Shown: positions 1 to 10,930 of the stretch, in pieces
Layout of the letters: every line of letters starts with the position of its first letter
How positions within the stretch are numbered: the first letter of the stretch is position 1
Source: Echinometra lucunter
Lineage: Eukaryota > Echinodermata > Echinoidea > Camarodonta > Echinometridae
Assembly: GCA_029962745.1 (NCBI GenBank)
Contig: CM057154.1
Span: forward strand, 31,296,128 to 31,360,127
Direction of reading: 5' to 3'
DNA: 64,000 bases
Program-made: the position numbers and the translations under genes
Notes under the pieces: model-generated
The model's input: only the letters and a program-made list of their open reading frames with translations
The model's database searches: none
What the model was told of the DNA's origin: nothing

Positions 1-2410
1 TTCTTATCATGACATTTCTTTCAAAAATATCTTTTCTTCTATTCTGGAAAAGTGAAAAGAAAAAAAAAATCATTTTCAATGGCCTCTGAAAATTTCACAA
101 CTATTGTACATTTTCAAGTCATCATATTACATGTATTCTTGCCTCTCCCTAATTTCAAAATTTCTACCTGCTGGTTTGTGTCCCTTCCTCTAAGCTCCCC
201 CCCCCCCTCTCTCTCTCTCTCTCTGTCTCTCACCCCCCCCCTTTCCCTCCTCTCTCTCCCCCCCCCCCTCTCTGTCTCTCTCTTTCTATCTCCTGTTGAC
301 TCTCTCCATGTAATAATGTATCATTTTCACCCCTTCTCATGCTTTTCTCTTCCCTCTTCACCATAAAGCACCTCTCCCCGTCTCTAACCCCCCCCCCTCT
401 TTCCCTCCTCTCCCCCCTCTCTCTTTCTCTTTCTATCTCTTGTTGGTTCTCTCCATGTAATAATGTATCATTTTCACCCCTTCTCATGTCATGCTTTTCT
501 CTTCTCTCTTCACCTTAAAGCACAAGATGCATTGCACTTCAAAGCTTCAAACCAGCTGTATTCACAATAGTACATGTAGTTTACAAGGCATGCTCTTCAT
601 GTCCAAACTCAAGTTGTCAATTCTGATTATCCTTCTCTGAGATACACGTGTACCCTAGCAAGCTTTTAGACACCGCTTCACACGTCCCAACTACCAAGTT
701 CAATATCCACAGATCAGACGAGAAGAGAGCTTGCCAAACCGACGTCTGTCTCTCACTGAAGGCAAACGCTCAAATGCCACAGGTACAGCCTCCCACACAA
801 ACCTGCATGCATGCACCAACTCTGGATTAACAGCTCAGAAAATGTTCCTGCCCCTCCCCCCCCCCCTTCTCCTTACTGAGTTCCTGAATCCAGCTAAAGC
901 ATTCATACAGTATTATGTTCAAAGCTGGGATGTAAACATACACCACTGTGAACATTCATTGTGGGAGGGATTTAATCCAATCCAAAAGACTTTTATTCAC
1001 TTGAATGTCTACCTCTGAATCGATTTCAACATGAATGCATTCTAATCAGGACTTTTACATTTACCAGCAGCAAAAATATGTTACAATTGAAAATATAAAT
1101 TTACCGATTTGTATAAACAGGAATTTTATTATTTCTTAGGTTGTCTACATTATAGGGATCAATGCACCTCAATACTGCTCATTTATAATCCTTTCATGAA
1201 GATTTTTGTGTACATGACAGTAAGCCGCCAGGCATAATAAAGATAGCAAGCATAAACTAGTTTTGTATCTTTATTGTCTGTTTGTAAACTTGCGAACCAT
1301 GATTACTCCCCTAATATTTGGAGATGAATAGCTGTAAAAATTCCACATGCCCTTCCTCTTCCAAATTATACCATAGTTGGATAGTTCTACAGTAAAATAC
1401 AAGTGTAAATGCAGCTATTTTCAGACTTGAAGTCATAAAATTGTTGTTTTGTACATCCATGAATGTTTGCAAGTGATACGAGGGTAGATGAATTAACTAC
1501 AGCAGGTATAATTTACTCTGCAAATAGTGCAAGCAAATAGTACCAGGTCACATGTCAATATCACAGCCTTACAAAACATTGGCAAATATTTGTGTCTCTC
1601 GCCGTGAAAGAAAGAGTAACATGCAATGTACAGATATTAAGGTAATTTTGCTACATGATGACCCCCTACAAATCATCTTTGGAATGTTTCCAGCAAGAAT
1701 TTAGTTTCATTTTGATGTCAGCATCACAACGCTCCTGTAGCTCTTAAGATCTTATCAAACGTTGAAAATGCTGAGAAGTTGATCTCAAAATTTTATACTA
1801 GAGGTAAATCATTTAGTAGTATCTATCCAGAAAGATAAGATTGCTAAAGGGCAAGTCCACTCTAATGTTAAGTTGGTTAAAATAAGAGCAACTGAAGAAA
1901 GACGCTTCAATTTTACAAATCTTTGAATCCTAAAATATGCCATTAAATAAATTTAAAAGAGAACTAGATATATGTGTTGATCAATAATATGCATGTTCAG
2001 TAACAGAAAGAAAAGGCAAGCATGGGTTTTTTTACATCATCAGACAAGAAAACAGGGAAAGAGAGCACAACAATACCACACAATGATTTCTGACAGTTCC
2101 ACATTCCTTGCCATTTGATACATTGGCTTGACTAAAATACGGAGACAGAAATTACTTGCTTGAATCAATCACTGTCATTTCCAACCAGACAAAATATTGG
2201 GATGTTAGAACTCATGCAGACGGATCAAAAGAAATACAGATATTGTTTCTGTTTTAACCTTCCATCTTTGATTACTGCACTATTTTGAAAATGGAATGCA
2301 CCTCCTGTATCTGTCAGATTCATGTATTTCATCCTGGACATAATTGCTTTCTCAAAAGTTCTGCAGTTCTTTTTATCTGCACGAAAAAGAACAGTCCAAT
2401 ATCTTTATGT
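1..2410. other. Gene-free region with pyrimidine-rich tract
   Basis: Positions 180-510 are dominated by CT and C runs. A duplicated unit, ending each time in CTCCATGTAATAATGTATCA, recurs at about 302 and 451. Small ORFs here are low-complexity. From about 520 to 2410 I see only unremarkable AT-rich sequence. Confidence 0.6.
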
Positions 2411-2950
2411 GATTCTTTAGTTTTTTTCTCTTCTCTGTTGGGTCAACTCCTTATCCTGCTTTGATCAATACTTTTATCTACCTCCTAGTCCTTCTTTCTC
2501 CTTCTTCCACAATTCTTTTTTTTTTTAATCTTTCACCTCTCCATGTCATGTTCCTCTTCCTCCTCCTCCTTCTTCTCCTCGATCTCCTCCTCCTCCTCCT
2601 CGATCTCCTCCTCCTCCTCCTCCTCCTCTCCTCCTCCTCCTCCTCCTCCTCCTCCTTCTTCTTCTTCTTCTTCTTCTCCTCCTCCTCCTCCACCTTCTTC
2701 TTCTCCTCCTTCTTCTTTTCTTCTCCTTTTCTCCCCATCCTCTTGGTCTTCTTGCCCCCTCTTTTCTATTCCTCCTCTCCCGTCCAGTCCCATCTTCTCT
2801 TCCTCCCTTCCTATCTTCTCCCCATGTCTCTGTCTCCACCTTCTCCCCCTCTCCACTTCCCTCACTTTTCTTTCTTTCTCCTTCTTCCTTCTTAATTCCA
2901 TCTGTCCCTCCCTCCCTCCCTTCCTGAATTTTTCTCTTTTCCTACTTCTC
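2411..2950. repeat. CTC/CTT trinucleotide low-complexity tract
   Basis: A long plus-strand pyrimidine tract built of CCT, CTT and TTC triplets, densest at 2555-2730, grading into irregular CT-rich DNA to 2950. Overlapping open frames on both strands (poly-Ser/Pro/Leu, and poly-Glu/Arg on the other strand) are artefacts of the triplet repeat. Confidence 0.9.
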
Positions 2951-3975
2951 TTTCACTCAACTTCTGTTTTTCATCATTATTTCCACAAGGCAGGTAGGCC
3001 ACTGACTCAGTTGTCACTGATACAGAAAAGAAACTATCCTAGTAAATGTATCAATGACTACATCCATGAACAATGACATCCCACCGGATAACATCACTTG
3101 TCAACAACATCTCACAAGATGTGTTTTCATCAGCTCAACTTGAAGAATAGTCTGCTGTTTCTGATCCCACAAAATAACCCGATCAGAGAATAGCGAGCTA
3201 ATTCTCTGATGAAGAAGGAATTAGCAAGCTATTTCGCTCAAAAAACATGCCACCCAAATCTTGGACTTATGTGCAGAATGGCCAGCTAATTCGCAAAATA
3301 GTGGGCTTTTTTGTTTTTGATGCATACACTGTATTCACGAGCTCGAGTTGCAAGAACTGGCTTAACGATCCCATAGTGCATGTGCTCCAACATCAGGCTT
3401 TATAGCTAGCTTTAGACTGCAAATTATGGGGCTTGAGCTGATGTAGATGCAAGTGCATGCTTCAACTGGGTTAGGTCTAGTACTTGAGATCCCAAAAAAG
3501 CGTGCTATTCTTCAAGCTTGAGCTAATGAAAACCCACCTAAATTTATTTGATCTGCTTTTTCTCTGCATGCTGGTTCGAAGAAGGTCGACATGATAGGAA
3601 TCAAAAGACATCCTTTCTGGATCATTTCTGATACTATCAACAAAACTATGGAGGTGTTCCGATGACAAACTGAAAGCTAAACATTCTCCCTGACCTCAAC
3701 ATTTGACTTCCTTGGATGACAAACATGATCACATTTTCCCATAAAACATAGCCAAACATACATGTATTATCCATATACAGCATCTAGGACAAGCATTCAG
3801 CTAAATTTATGTTCTATCCTACATACTAAAGAGAATGCACCTGCTCTATTTGTGACCAAAATGTTTACTTTTTGAAGGAAAGTTTCATAAACAACAATAG
3901 ATGATGGCCAAATATCTTTTGTAGTAAAACACAATTCACAGAGGCTTGATCCCTATTTGTTGTGTTTTTGTTTTA

Positions 3976-4540
3976 ATTATTGAGAAACTTATTAATTTTG
4001 AGAGATTCTGCAAAAATGAAAATGGCATTAATTTTATCAGATAACAGGATCTTTAAGAGTGAAACCGGAAGGTTTTACAGCAAGATACTTTGCAAGGCAC
4101 CTCCAAAAATATCTCAAAATTATTGGGCCTTCTTTTGAATAAAGTTCAAATGTGTTATAAATCATGCTCAGTCACGAAAACCATCTATTAAAAGTAATAA
4201 CTCGTTCTTGCAAAAAAAAATCGTCTAGGAAATATAATGTATCTACATATTCTTTTCAAAGCTCTTTACAAGCTCCTAGTTCAGTTGCTTTCTGCTGCAT
4301 TTTCCATGTAAAACATGTATATACAGAAATTGATTTATCTTGAGCCATTGTGCAAAAATAAAAACATCATTAATTTCATCAGAAAGCCAGATCTTCAAGA
4401 GTGAAACCAGAAGATTTACAGCAAGATATTTTGCAAGTTACTCTAAAAATATCTCAAAACTTATAACTCAAAATTATTGGGCTATCTTCTGAACAAAGTT
4501 CAAATGTGCTATAAAACATGCTCAATCATGAAAACCATCC
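3976..4540. repeat. Direct duplication of about 200 bp
   Basis: Two diverged direct copies, about 3976-4190 and 4328-4540. Shared landmarks are GTGAAACC then GAAG, TTTACAGCAAGATA, AAAATATCTCAAAA, TTATTGGGC, AAAGTTCAAATGTG and GAAAACCATC, in the same order. The second copy has a short internal insertion. No coding potential is seen. It could be two copies of an old repeat or a local duplication. Confidence 0.75.
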
Positions 4541-4779
4541 ACAAAAAAGGATTTACTCTTTTTCTGTACTGCAAGATTTCTGAACATTGTCTTTCAAGAG
4601 TTTAACTTAGACCTTGAATATGTTTCCATCTTAAATAACACATCATTATCAAAAATATCCCATGAGAATACATTTCACAATGAAGGTGCCTGCATCTGTT
4701 CAGGATGAAAAATGTTGCTAAACACATTTTGAAAATTGCAGTTCTAAGATGCAGTTTGCCACCCATGGTACTGAAAGGG

Positions 4780-5347
4780 TTAAAGGGAAAGTCAACCCCA
4801 GAAGTTTCACTGTTTCAATAAAAGGAGTTAAATTTGAACAGCATTTTAAAAATAAAATGAGCAAAATTGGTCAAAGAATAAGAAAATTACAGTCATTTAC
4901 ATGTTCTAGTAAATTACTCTCGGCTCTGCATATTGGCAACACTGATGACATCATATGCGAGCAGCTCTCCATTCAATTTGTACATGAAATTACACATTTT
5001 CTCAATTTTCTTGGAAGTTACACATTTTCTCACCCCATAGTCAAAGTATGTTATGTAAAAAGCAATTCTTCTGAACATACATTGACTATGGGGGTTAGAA
5101 AATGTGTAACTTCAAAGAAAACTGAGAAAATGTGAAATTTCATGTACAAATTGAATGGAGAGCTGCTCGCATATGATGTCATCAGTGTTGCCAATTTGCA
5201 GAGCCGAGAGTAATTTACTAGAAAATGTAAATGACTGTAATTTTCTTATTCTTTGACTAATTTTGCTCATTTCTTTTTTAAAATGCTGTTCAAATCAAAC
5301 TCCTTTCATTGAAACAGTGAAACTTCTGGGGTGGACTTTCCCTTTAA
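4780..5347. mobile_element. Foldback (inverted-repeat) element bounded by TTAA
   Basis: The left half, from TTAAAGGGAAAGTC (4780), is repeated in inverted order to GACTTTCCCTTTAA (ending 5347). The arms are about 270 bp each and nearly continuous, meeting near 5063. Internal landmarks such as GATGACATCATATGCGAGCA at about 4942-4963 recur inverted at about 5166-5187. TTAA at both ends suggests target-site duplication. The open frame starting at 4749 is a by-product. The sequence resembles the family at 38134 and 61637. Confidence 0.85.
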
Positions 5348-5760
5348 CCCATTCGTGACAGAAAGTCCACATTTTGTGGTTTGGTCTAATAACTTTTGAT
5401 GCAGAGCTCTAAAAATCATACCAAATACATGAGCAGAAAGAGCAAAAAATTCTACACACACTGTGCCCATTTTCGTTGCATCAATATTTGTCGTTTGATG
5501 CTGAATTTTTTAAAAAGGAAAATAAGCATTAAAATCCTTAAATTGGCAATGCGATGAAAATGTTAAAATTACTGTTTTTCCCTGCAAATTGGCAACTTTG
5601 TGACTTCTCATCATACATTATGTCAATTTATATTTATTTCAGATACATGATGTTTTATAAGAAAAATGTAGCAATAAAAGAAAAATGTTGGTGTTGCCAA
5701 TTTGAAGAATAAAAGCTGATCAAATTAGGCTTTAAATGATTCCTGTCACGAATGGGTTAA
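5344..5760 (+). mobile_element. 417-bp TTAA-bounded MITE, copy 1
   Basis: Ends are TTAACCCATTCGTGACAG and its exact reverse complement, an 18-bp terminal repeat including TTAA. The interior is AT-rich and non-coding in this copy. TTAA followed by CCC is the end structure of piggyBac-type elements (family knowledge). Its left TTAA is shared with the foldback element that precedes it. Three further copies occur in the window. Confidence 0.85.
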
Positions 5761-6632
5761 GGATAGAAAACTAACATCTTCCAAGAAAGGGTGTGTTTCA
5801 TGATGCTGTATGTACAATGGAGGTGAGTGGCATATCTATAAACAGCTCCAGTGACTGATCCAGACATTTTCAGTCTGCACGAAGGTCTCACAACTTGACT
5901 CATGACACATGAAAAACAATATGATACGATTACAGTCAAAACAAAGAATTTGAATGTGGGGGACAGGAAAGGACTTCAATCAAATCTCCTGTCAACTTTC
6001 TCAAGAATAGGGTCTTTAAATCTTATCGCTTATCCAAAAAAGCATTAGAAAGAGTGACAAAGCAAGGCCAGGCATTTTTCTTCGATTACTCTTAAAGCAC
6101 TTTTCTTTCATTCAACATTTTGAAACACCTTACATGTACATGGATGAATGTTGGATCAATCTGTAATGTTTGTGGATTTTGGAGGATTTCATGCAATAAC
6201 TTTTTGGAGGGAAAGGAAAGGGAAAGACAGTGTCTATGAAAGAGAAAAATTACATCCTATAGCTCAATCAAATTCTCCTTTTCTAATCCTTTCTCATTCT
6301 TTCACACTTTTACTGATTATTATAACCCCTGCCCCTCTCCCTCTTCCTTCCCTTTTCCTATAATATATCATAGAACTATACACAAGTAATGCAATATCTT
6401 AAGATTAGCCAACCACTTGACATTTTTACTTCACACTGTTTGGAAGAAATTCAACAGCATGTACATCCAAATACACAGTATACAAGAATTATACACCATC
6501 TAAGGATGCAAGTTTTAAACTTTACATTACTGTATACAGTGGGGCATACAACCTTCACCCAATAACATTTCTTCCCCACAATATTCTTGTAATATCAAGA
6601 ATATCAAGAATTTAAAATTTCCAAAAAGGTCA
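5761..6632. other. No feature recognised
   Basis: AT-rich DNA without a supportable gene or clear repeat; a short pyrimidine-rich stretch lies near 6280-6360. Confidence 0.5.
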
Positions 6633-6730
6633 TTAACCCACTCAGTACTAAGCCGACATGTAGGACTACTCAGGCTGGGTACTATGGAAAATGCATGTTA
6701 TATAATAATCAATCACATGCTGTGGATTAA
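6633..6730. mobile_element. Mini TTAA element (98 bp), copy a
   Basis: Begins TTAACCCACTCAGTACTAAG and ends GTGGATTAA. It shares with the other copies the ends (TTAACNC...TTAA) and an internal TATGGAAAATG-type block. It has no coding capacity. Confidence 0.55.
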
Positions 6731-6849
6731 AATGACATGCACTTACAAGTATAATGTGGTCACACTCAGAAGGTAAAATTGGACATCCAAATATGTAGCC
6801 AATTGCAGATCTTACAGCATAGGAGAAGCAACAGACATCAAAATCATGG

Positions 6850-7300
6850 GCTAGTTAGCAATACACATTGTCACATGCTATTCACAGATGTATGCAATCA
6901 GAGTTCTTAACAGAAGTTGCCGTGTATCAGTATCACTCTGCCTGGTCAAATCAGATTAGAACCCTGGCACATCCTATGGCCTGTCAGACCTGGAGGAGAG
7001 TACGTCAGTCCAAGTGCAAAGTCACCGCTAGGAATGACTGGACAAACTGCAGACACAATGACTGTCACAGCTACTTTTCCCTGCCCAGACGAGTGCCAGC
7101 TATATCATCTCAGCTATACATGCATATGATTCCAAACATATCCAGTGCTTTTGTGAGAAGACTGAAACACATTTCTGAGTATCTACTTTTATATGATCTG
7201 CCCTGGTGTGTTGAGTTACTCAGATATTTAAAGAAGAGATCGCTCTGTGGTCAGTGGCTGCATTTGACTAAACATCAGATCCTGAAATAGATATGGTGCA
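6850..7300. other. Unresolved, less AT-rich patch with a 140-codon open frame
   Basis: A plus-strand open frame (6868-7290), a second plus-strand frame and a partial minus-strand frame overlap over about 6930-7110. The base composition is more balanced than the surroundings. None of the translations shows a domain I recognise, and there are no convincing splice or start signals. It may be an old repeat or an exon remnant. Confidence 0.25.
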
Positions 7301-7863
7301 AACTAGTGCAGACAACCTATAACATTGTTGCCATGACAATGTTATGACTGTTCTGTCTGAGCCTAATATGAATAAATTACAAACCGACAGGAAGCTAACA
7401 TGTTTCAAGACTGGATCATTAGTTAGATGATGAAGTCAGACAGTACAACCAAGGAGGTGCAATAATGTCCCAAATTGGGTGCTTGATTACAAAACTGATA
7501 TATTTTGCCAAAACCTCAAATGTCTTGACTTTTCTCCTTTACATATTTTCATGTACTGGCACACATTATCTTTTGAATCAAAACCAAACATTTCATAATG
7601 TTTCATTTTCATGTTTGTTTGTTTCATCTTGCTTTCTACAACCTTTATACTTGTGTGGTGGTGGTTTTTCTTTATCTTCTTGCATTTCTCCCATTCTTAT
7701 CTTTCCCTTCCTAATCATTCCAAACATCTACAGCTCCTTAGAGCTCTCTTTCTCTTTCTTCCTTTCAATACTCCTTTCCTTTAAATTTAAAAGTACAATG
7801 ATTCACAGTCTTGTCCATTTGGATCCAAAAACCTTTGGCTTTAGAGTGAAAGTGAAACATTTT

Positions 7864-8074
7864 TATGGCGACCCTAAAGTACGCTGGACAACAGGTCATG
7901 TGCGACGTGAATTTCGCGGCCAACTTTGCGTCCCTTGTGACGCAAATTCGTACCCCAGTCGCGAATTTCGCATCCCGGATCATGAATTTTGCATCCAGTC
8001 ATGAATTTCGCGACTGGGACGCAAAATTCATGTCGCACATGATCTGTTGTCGAGTGTACTGGAGAGCCACCATA
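7864..8074. mobile_element. CpG-rich inverted-repeat element, copy 1
   Basis: Left end TATGGCGACCCTAAAGTACG and right end CGAGTGTACTGGAGAGCCAC are imperfect inverted repeats. Both lead inward to GTCATGTGCGACGTGAATTT or its complement. The middle is made of short alternating direct and inverted units built on GAATTTCGC. A longer relative lies at 21991-22330. Confidence 0.8.
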
Positions 8075-9960
8075 CATTTTCCCTGTATTGTCTCCCAGCT
8101 CTACAATTCATCCTTCTAAACCAATGGTACTTTATCCTCTGTTAGCTGCATTCCAAAACAGATCAGAACATCCCAATGCATAATCAAGTTACCGCAGAGA
8201 GCAAAGAAAATATGAATGAGCATCCTTTGTGAAATACCAGACATGAAGTAACAACTGCAGAGAAGTTCAAATCAGGGTTACCCATGAAAAAATACATGTG
8301 GTAAGAGAGCAATCAAGCTCTCAAAACCTTCAAAACAGCTTTAGAAAACTTGAGTTCCAGACAGCACCCTAGACCATCAAGATTGTTAAAAAACAACAAA
8401 AACAAAACAAAAACAAACAAACAGAACATTAAAATATGTAAAATGCAAGCAGCCTGGAGAAACTCTTACAGGCTAATTTCAAAATTTTTAAACACCAAAC
8501 ATAAAGAGGGATAAACATTCAGTGGTAATTTTTTCTTGAATTCATTGGTAAAGATTTCTGAAAACCTTAAATGATCTCTATGCACTGTAAGCTGGTTAAA
8601 CTACATGCACATGTAAGCCCCCTTTGTACAATGCACACACAAATTTATATAAATGTCAAACCTACTCTGTATCTAGGAGTTTCTCATTACTTTTTTTCTT
8701 GGCAAGAAAGAAATTATAACAACCACCTTTGGCGGGAATACTTCAGTACCAGTATGCTTTTGGTGTTGAATGTACCTGTGGGTAATTGTACCCAGCAGTC
8801 TAATGTCCATGTCTACCACATTAATGAGACAACAGGAATGCATTAATCCAATAAGCAATCCATTTGGAAGACAAAGCATATTGTTATCTGGAACAGGAAC
8901 CAGGAACTTGCCCACATGTCTTGATATTTGCAAAGACCCCCGTTTTCACAAACATTTGTCGTTCCGAAGCCCGTTCTGAAGACCCTCCTTTCCGTTCCAA
9001 AGCCCCCGTTTTTTGTCTCGCCCGCGGCACATACCTACCACTTTTGGGGTAAAGTGCCCCCCCCCCCCCCCGATCCACTCAGAGATAAGGCCAAATAAGT
9101 TTCATATCTAGGACAGTCTTGACACTGGCAATTAAAGAACAATCACCTACATGTTTCAATGCTACAGTCAAGTTAATTCCCAAGCAAAAAATGAAAATGA
9201 TATCACCATGATTTATCAATAGTCAATCATTTTATCATAAAGCACTTTGACTCTGAAAATTCCAGCTTTATGAAAATTAACTAGTCCCTGTGATTCTACC
9301 ATGATTAGAGCCTGAATGTACACGTACCAGACCTGAGACAGGAAGGAAGCTTACACATTATGCATAGTTTCTCCAGAGAATGTTCAGTCACCTTGGCAAT
9401 GTGTGGTTTATTGTAGGAAGATCCTGGAAGACAATGTGATCACACAGGATGTCTGTCCCCTGGTGTTAGATTTCATGGTGGAGTAATATATGTAGGGTCA
9501 CTGACCTCAGTGAAAAACATAATGCAAAACCAAACACTTTCAAGACATTAAAGTACAGCAAAAGGTAAACAAAAAGGCAACACACAGTCCATTCAAAAAG
9601 GCATACCAGAAAAGAGAAATGTTGAATGTAAAGAATGGCTAATAAAAAGGAAACATCTTGAAACCAGATGTGAAAGAGCATGTGAGAGAGAAAGAGAGAA
9701 ATATACATCCAATCATTAAAATTGATCTGTTAATAAAAAAGCATTAGAAACATGTACATAAAAAATGAAATTAAAGGCATTAGCTAACTTTGTCAGCAGC
9801 CGATTTAAAAAATTCTTAAACTAAGATGAAACATGTGTATGAGTACTTGTATTTTTACTGAAAAACCCTGAAACCAACCATAATTTGGAATGAAAAACTG
9901 TTAGTAAGACGCAAACCGCTATTTTATTATTTTTTGTTTCAGAGACAATAAATAAGAGGA
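8075..9960. other. Gene-free region with a C-rich repeat fragment
   Basis: No gene is supportable. Positions 8930-9072 are distinctly GC-rich (runs of CCCCCGTTTT, GTTCCGAAGCCCG, TTCCAAAGCCCCCG and a C14 run) and look like a fragment of a repeat inserted into AT-rich DNA. The rest shows nothing notable. Confidence 0.45.
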
Positions 9961-10930
9961 CCGTTTTGCCCCAGTTAAAAAAAAACATGTTAAGGGCCTC
10001 CCTTCACATGATACGGCAATACACACAGTACGGTCCGGTGAGCCATGCATGCATGCATGCGCACTCCTTGTGTCTAGTCTGTGCAACTGACCCTTACATA
10101 TTTTTCAAACATTGGTTCATGTTTCTAATATTCAAAAATACTTCCTGCAGATATTATACTTCGGTGTCACACCAGATGACTGTCTGGGGTAAAGTCGGGG
10201 TGAAATTCCTTCTCAAACATGAGGTAACAAAAGCGAGGACCGTTTAAATCAGAACGCACATCTGCGGTAATCGGGAGGTGCGTTGTCATGGTAAAATGTC
10301 CAACGGGGGAAAAGCACGCGCTGCACTGTCATGTTGAAAAAGAAGAAATAATAGAAGTAGGCCTACCGTACGTAATTGCGTTACTTCATAAATTAATCTT
10401 TCACTTGCGAACTCAACGTCAACAGCTACAGAGACACGCTTATAAAGTAACTCCAACATGTGCAGCTAGTCGCTTTTTTTTAATATAATAGGTATTTGTC
10501 ATTTAAAAAAAAAAAAACATTAGAATGATTAACATACAGAATAAAAATCAATATTTAATATCAAAATATTTTTTTCACTTTTTTTATGGGCACTTTATTG
10601 AAAGCTTAAGGTGAAACACCCTGTTTTTGCCAATACATGTTTGCCCTCATTGTTTACATGTGCTCACCTAAGCGAGCGCACGGACGAGAGGACTTCCATT
10701 TTCTACCCTGCAAGCGTTTAAATCTATGCTCAAACAGGGGATAACGCCGGATGACTGAGGAAGTTGTGCCGTGTCGCGCTAGGCCGTCTAGTGTGATTTT
10801 CATCTCGCGTTTACCTCGCGTTCGTGCTGTGTCCTTTGTGCCAAGACCGTTTAAATCTACAGTGGACAAAGGATAACACGAGGTAACCTCCGGAGGTTAC
10901 CTTGCATTTTTGGTAGATTTAAACGGGGTA
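9961..10930. other. CpG-richer block with repeated GTTTAAATC motifs and a perfect palindrome
   Basis: CpG is more frequent here than in the flanks. The word CGTTTAAATC, or its complement GATTTAAACG, occurs at about 10240, 10708, 10847 and 10916, spanning a possible element from about 10238 to 10928. A perfect 22-bp palindrome centred on CCGG lies at 10881-10902. There is also a CATG-repeat near 10045. No gene is recognised, though a compound inverted-repeat element is plausible. Confidence 0.4.

Noticed and set aside
2461..3076. Several long open frames on both strands
   Set aside because: They arise from CTC/CTT triplet repeats and translate to homopolymer-like Ser, Pro, Leu, Glu or Arg.
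4749..5135. 128-codon plus-strand open frame
   Set aside because: It starts outside and runs through one arm of a foldback element; there is no protein-like domain and the other arm is its complement.
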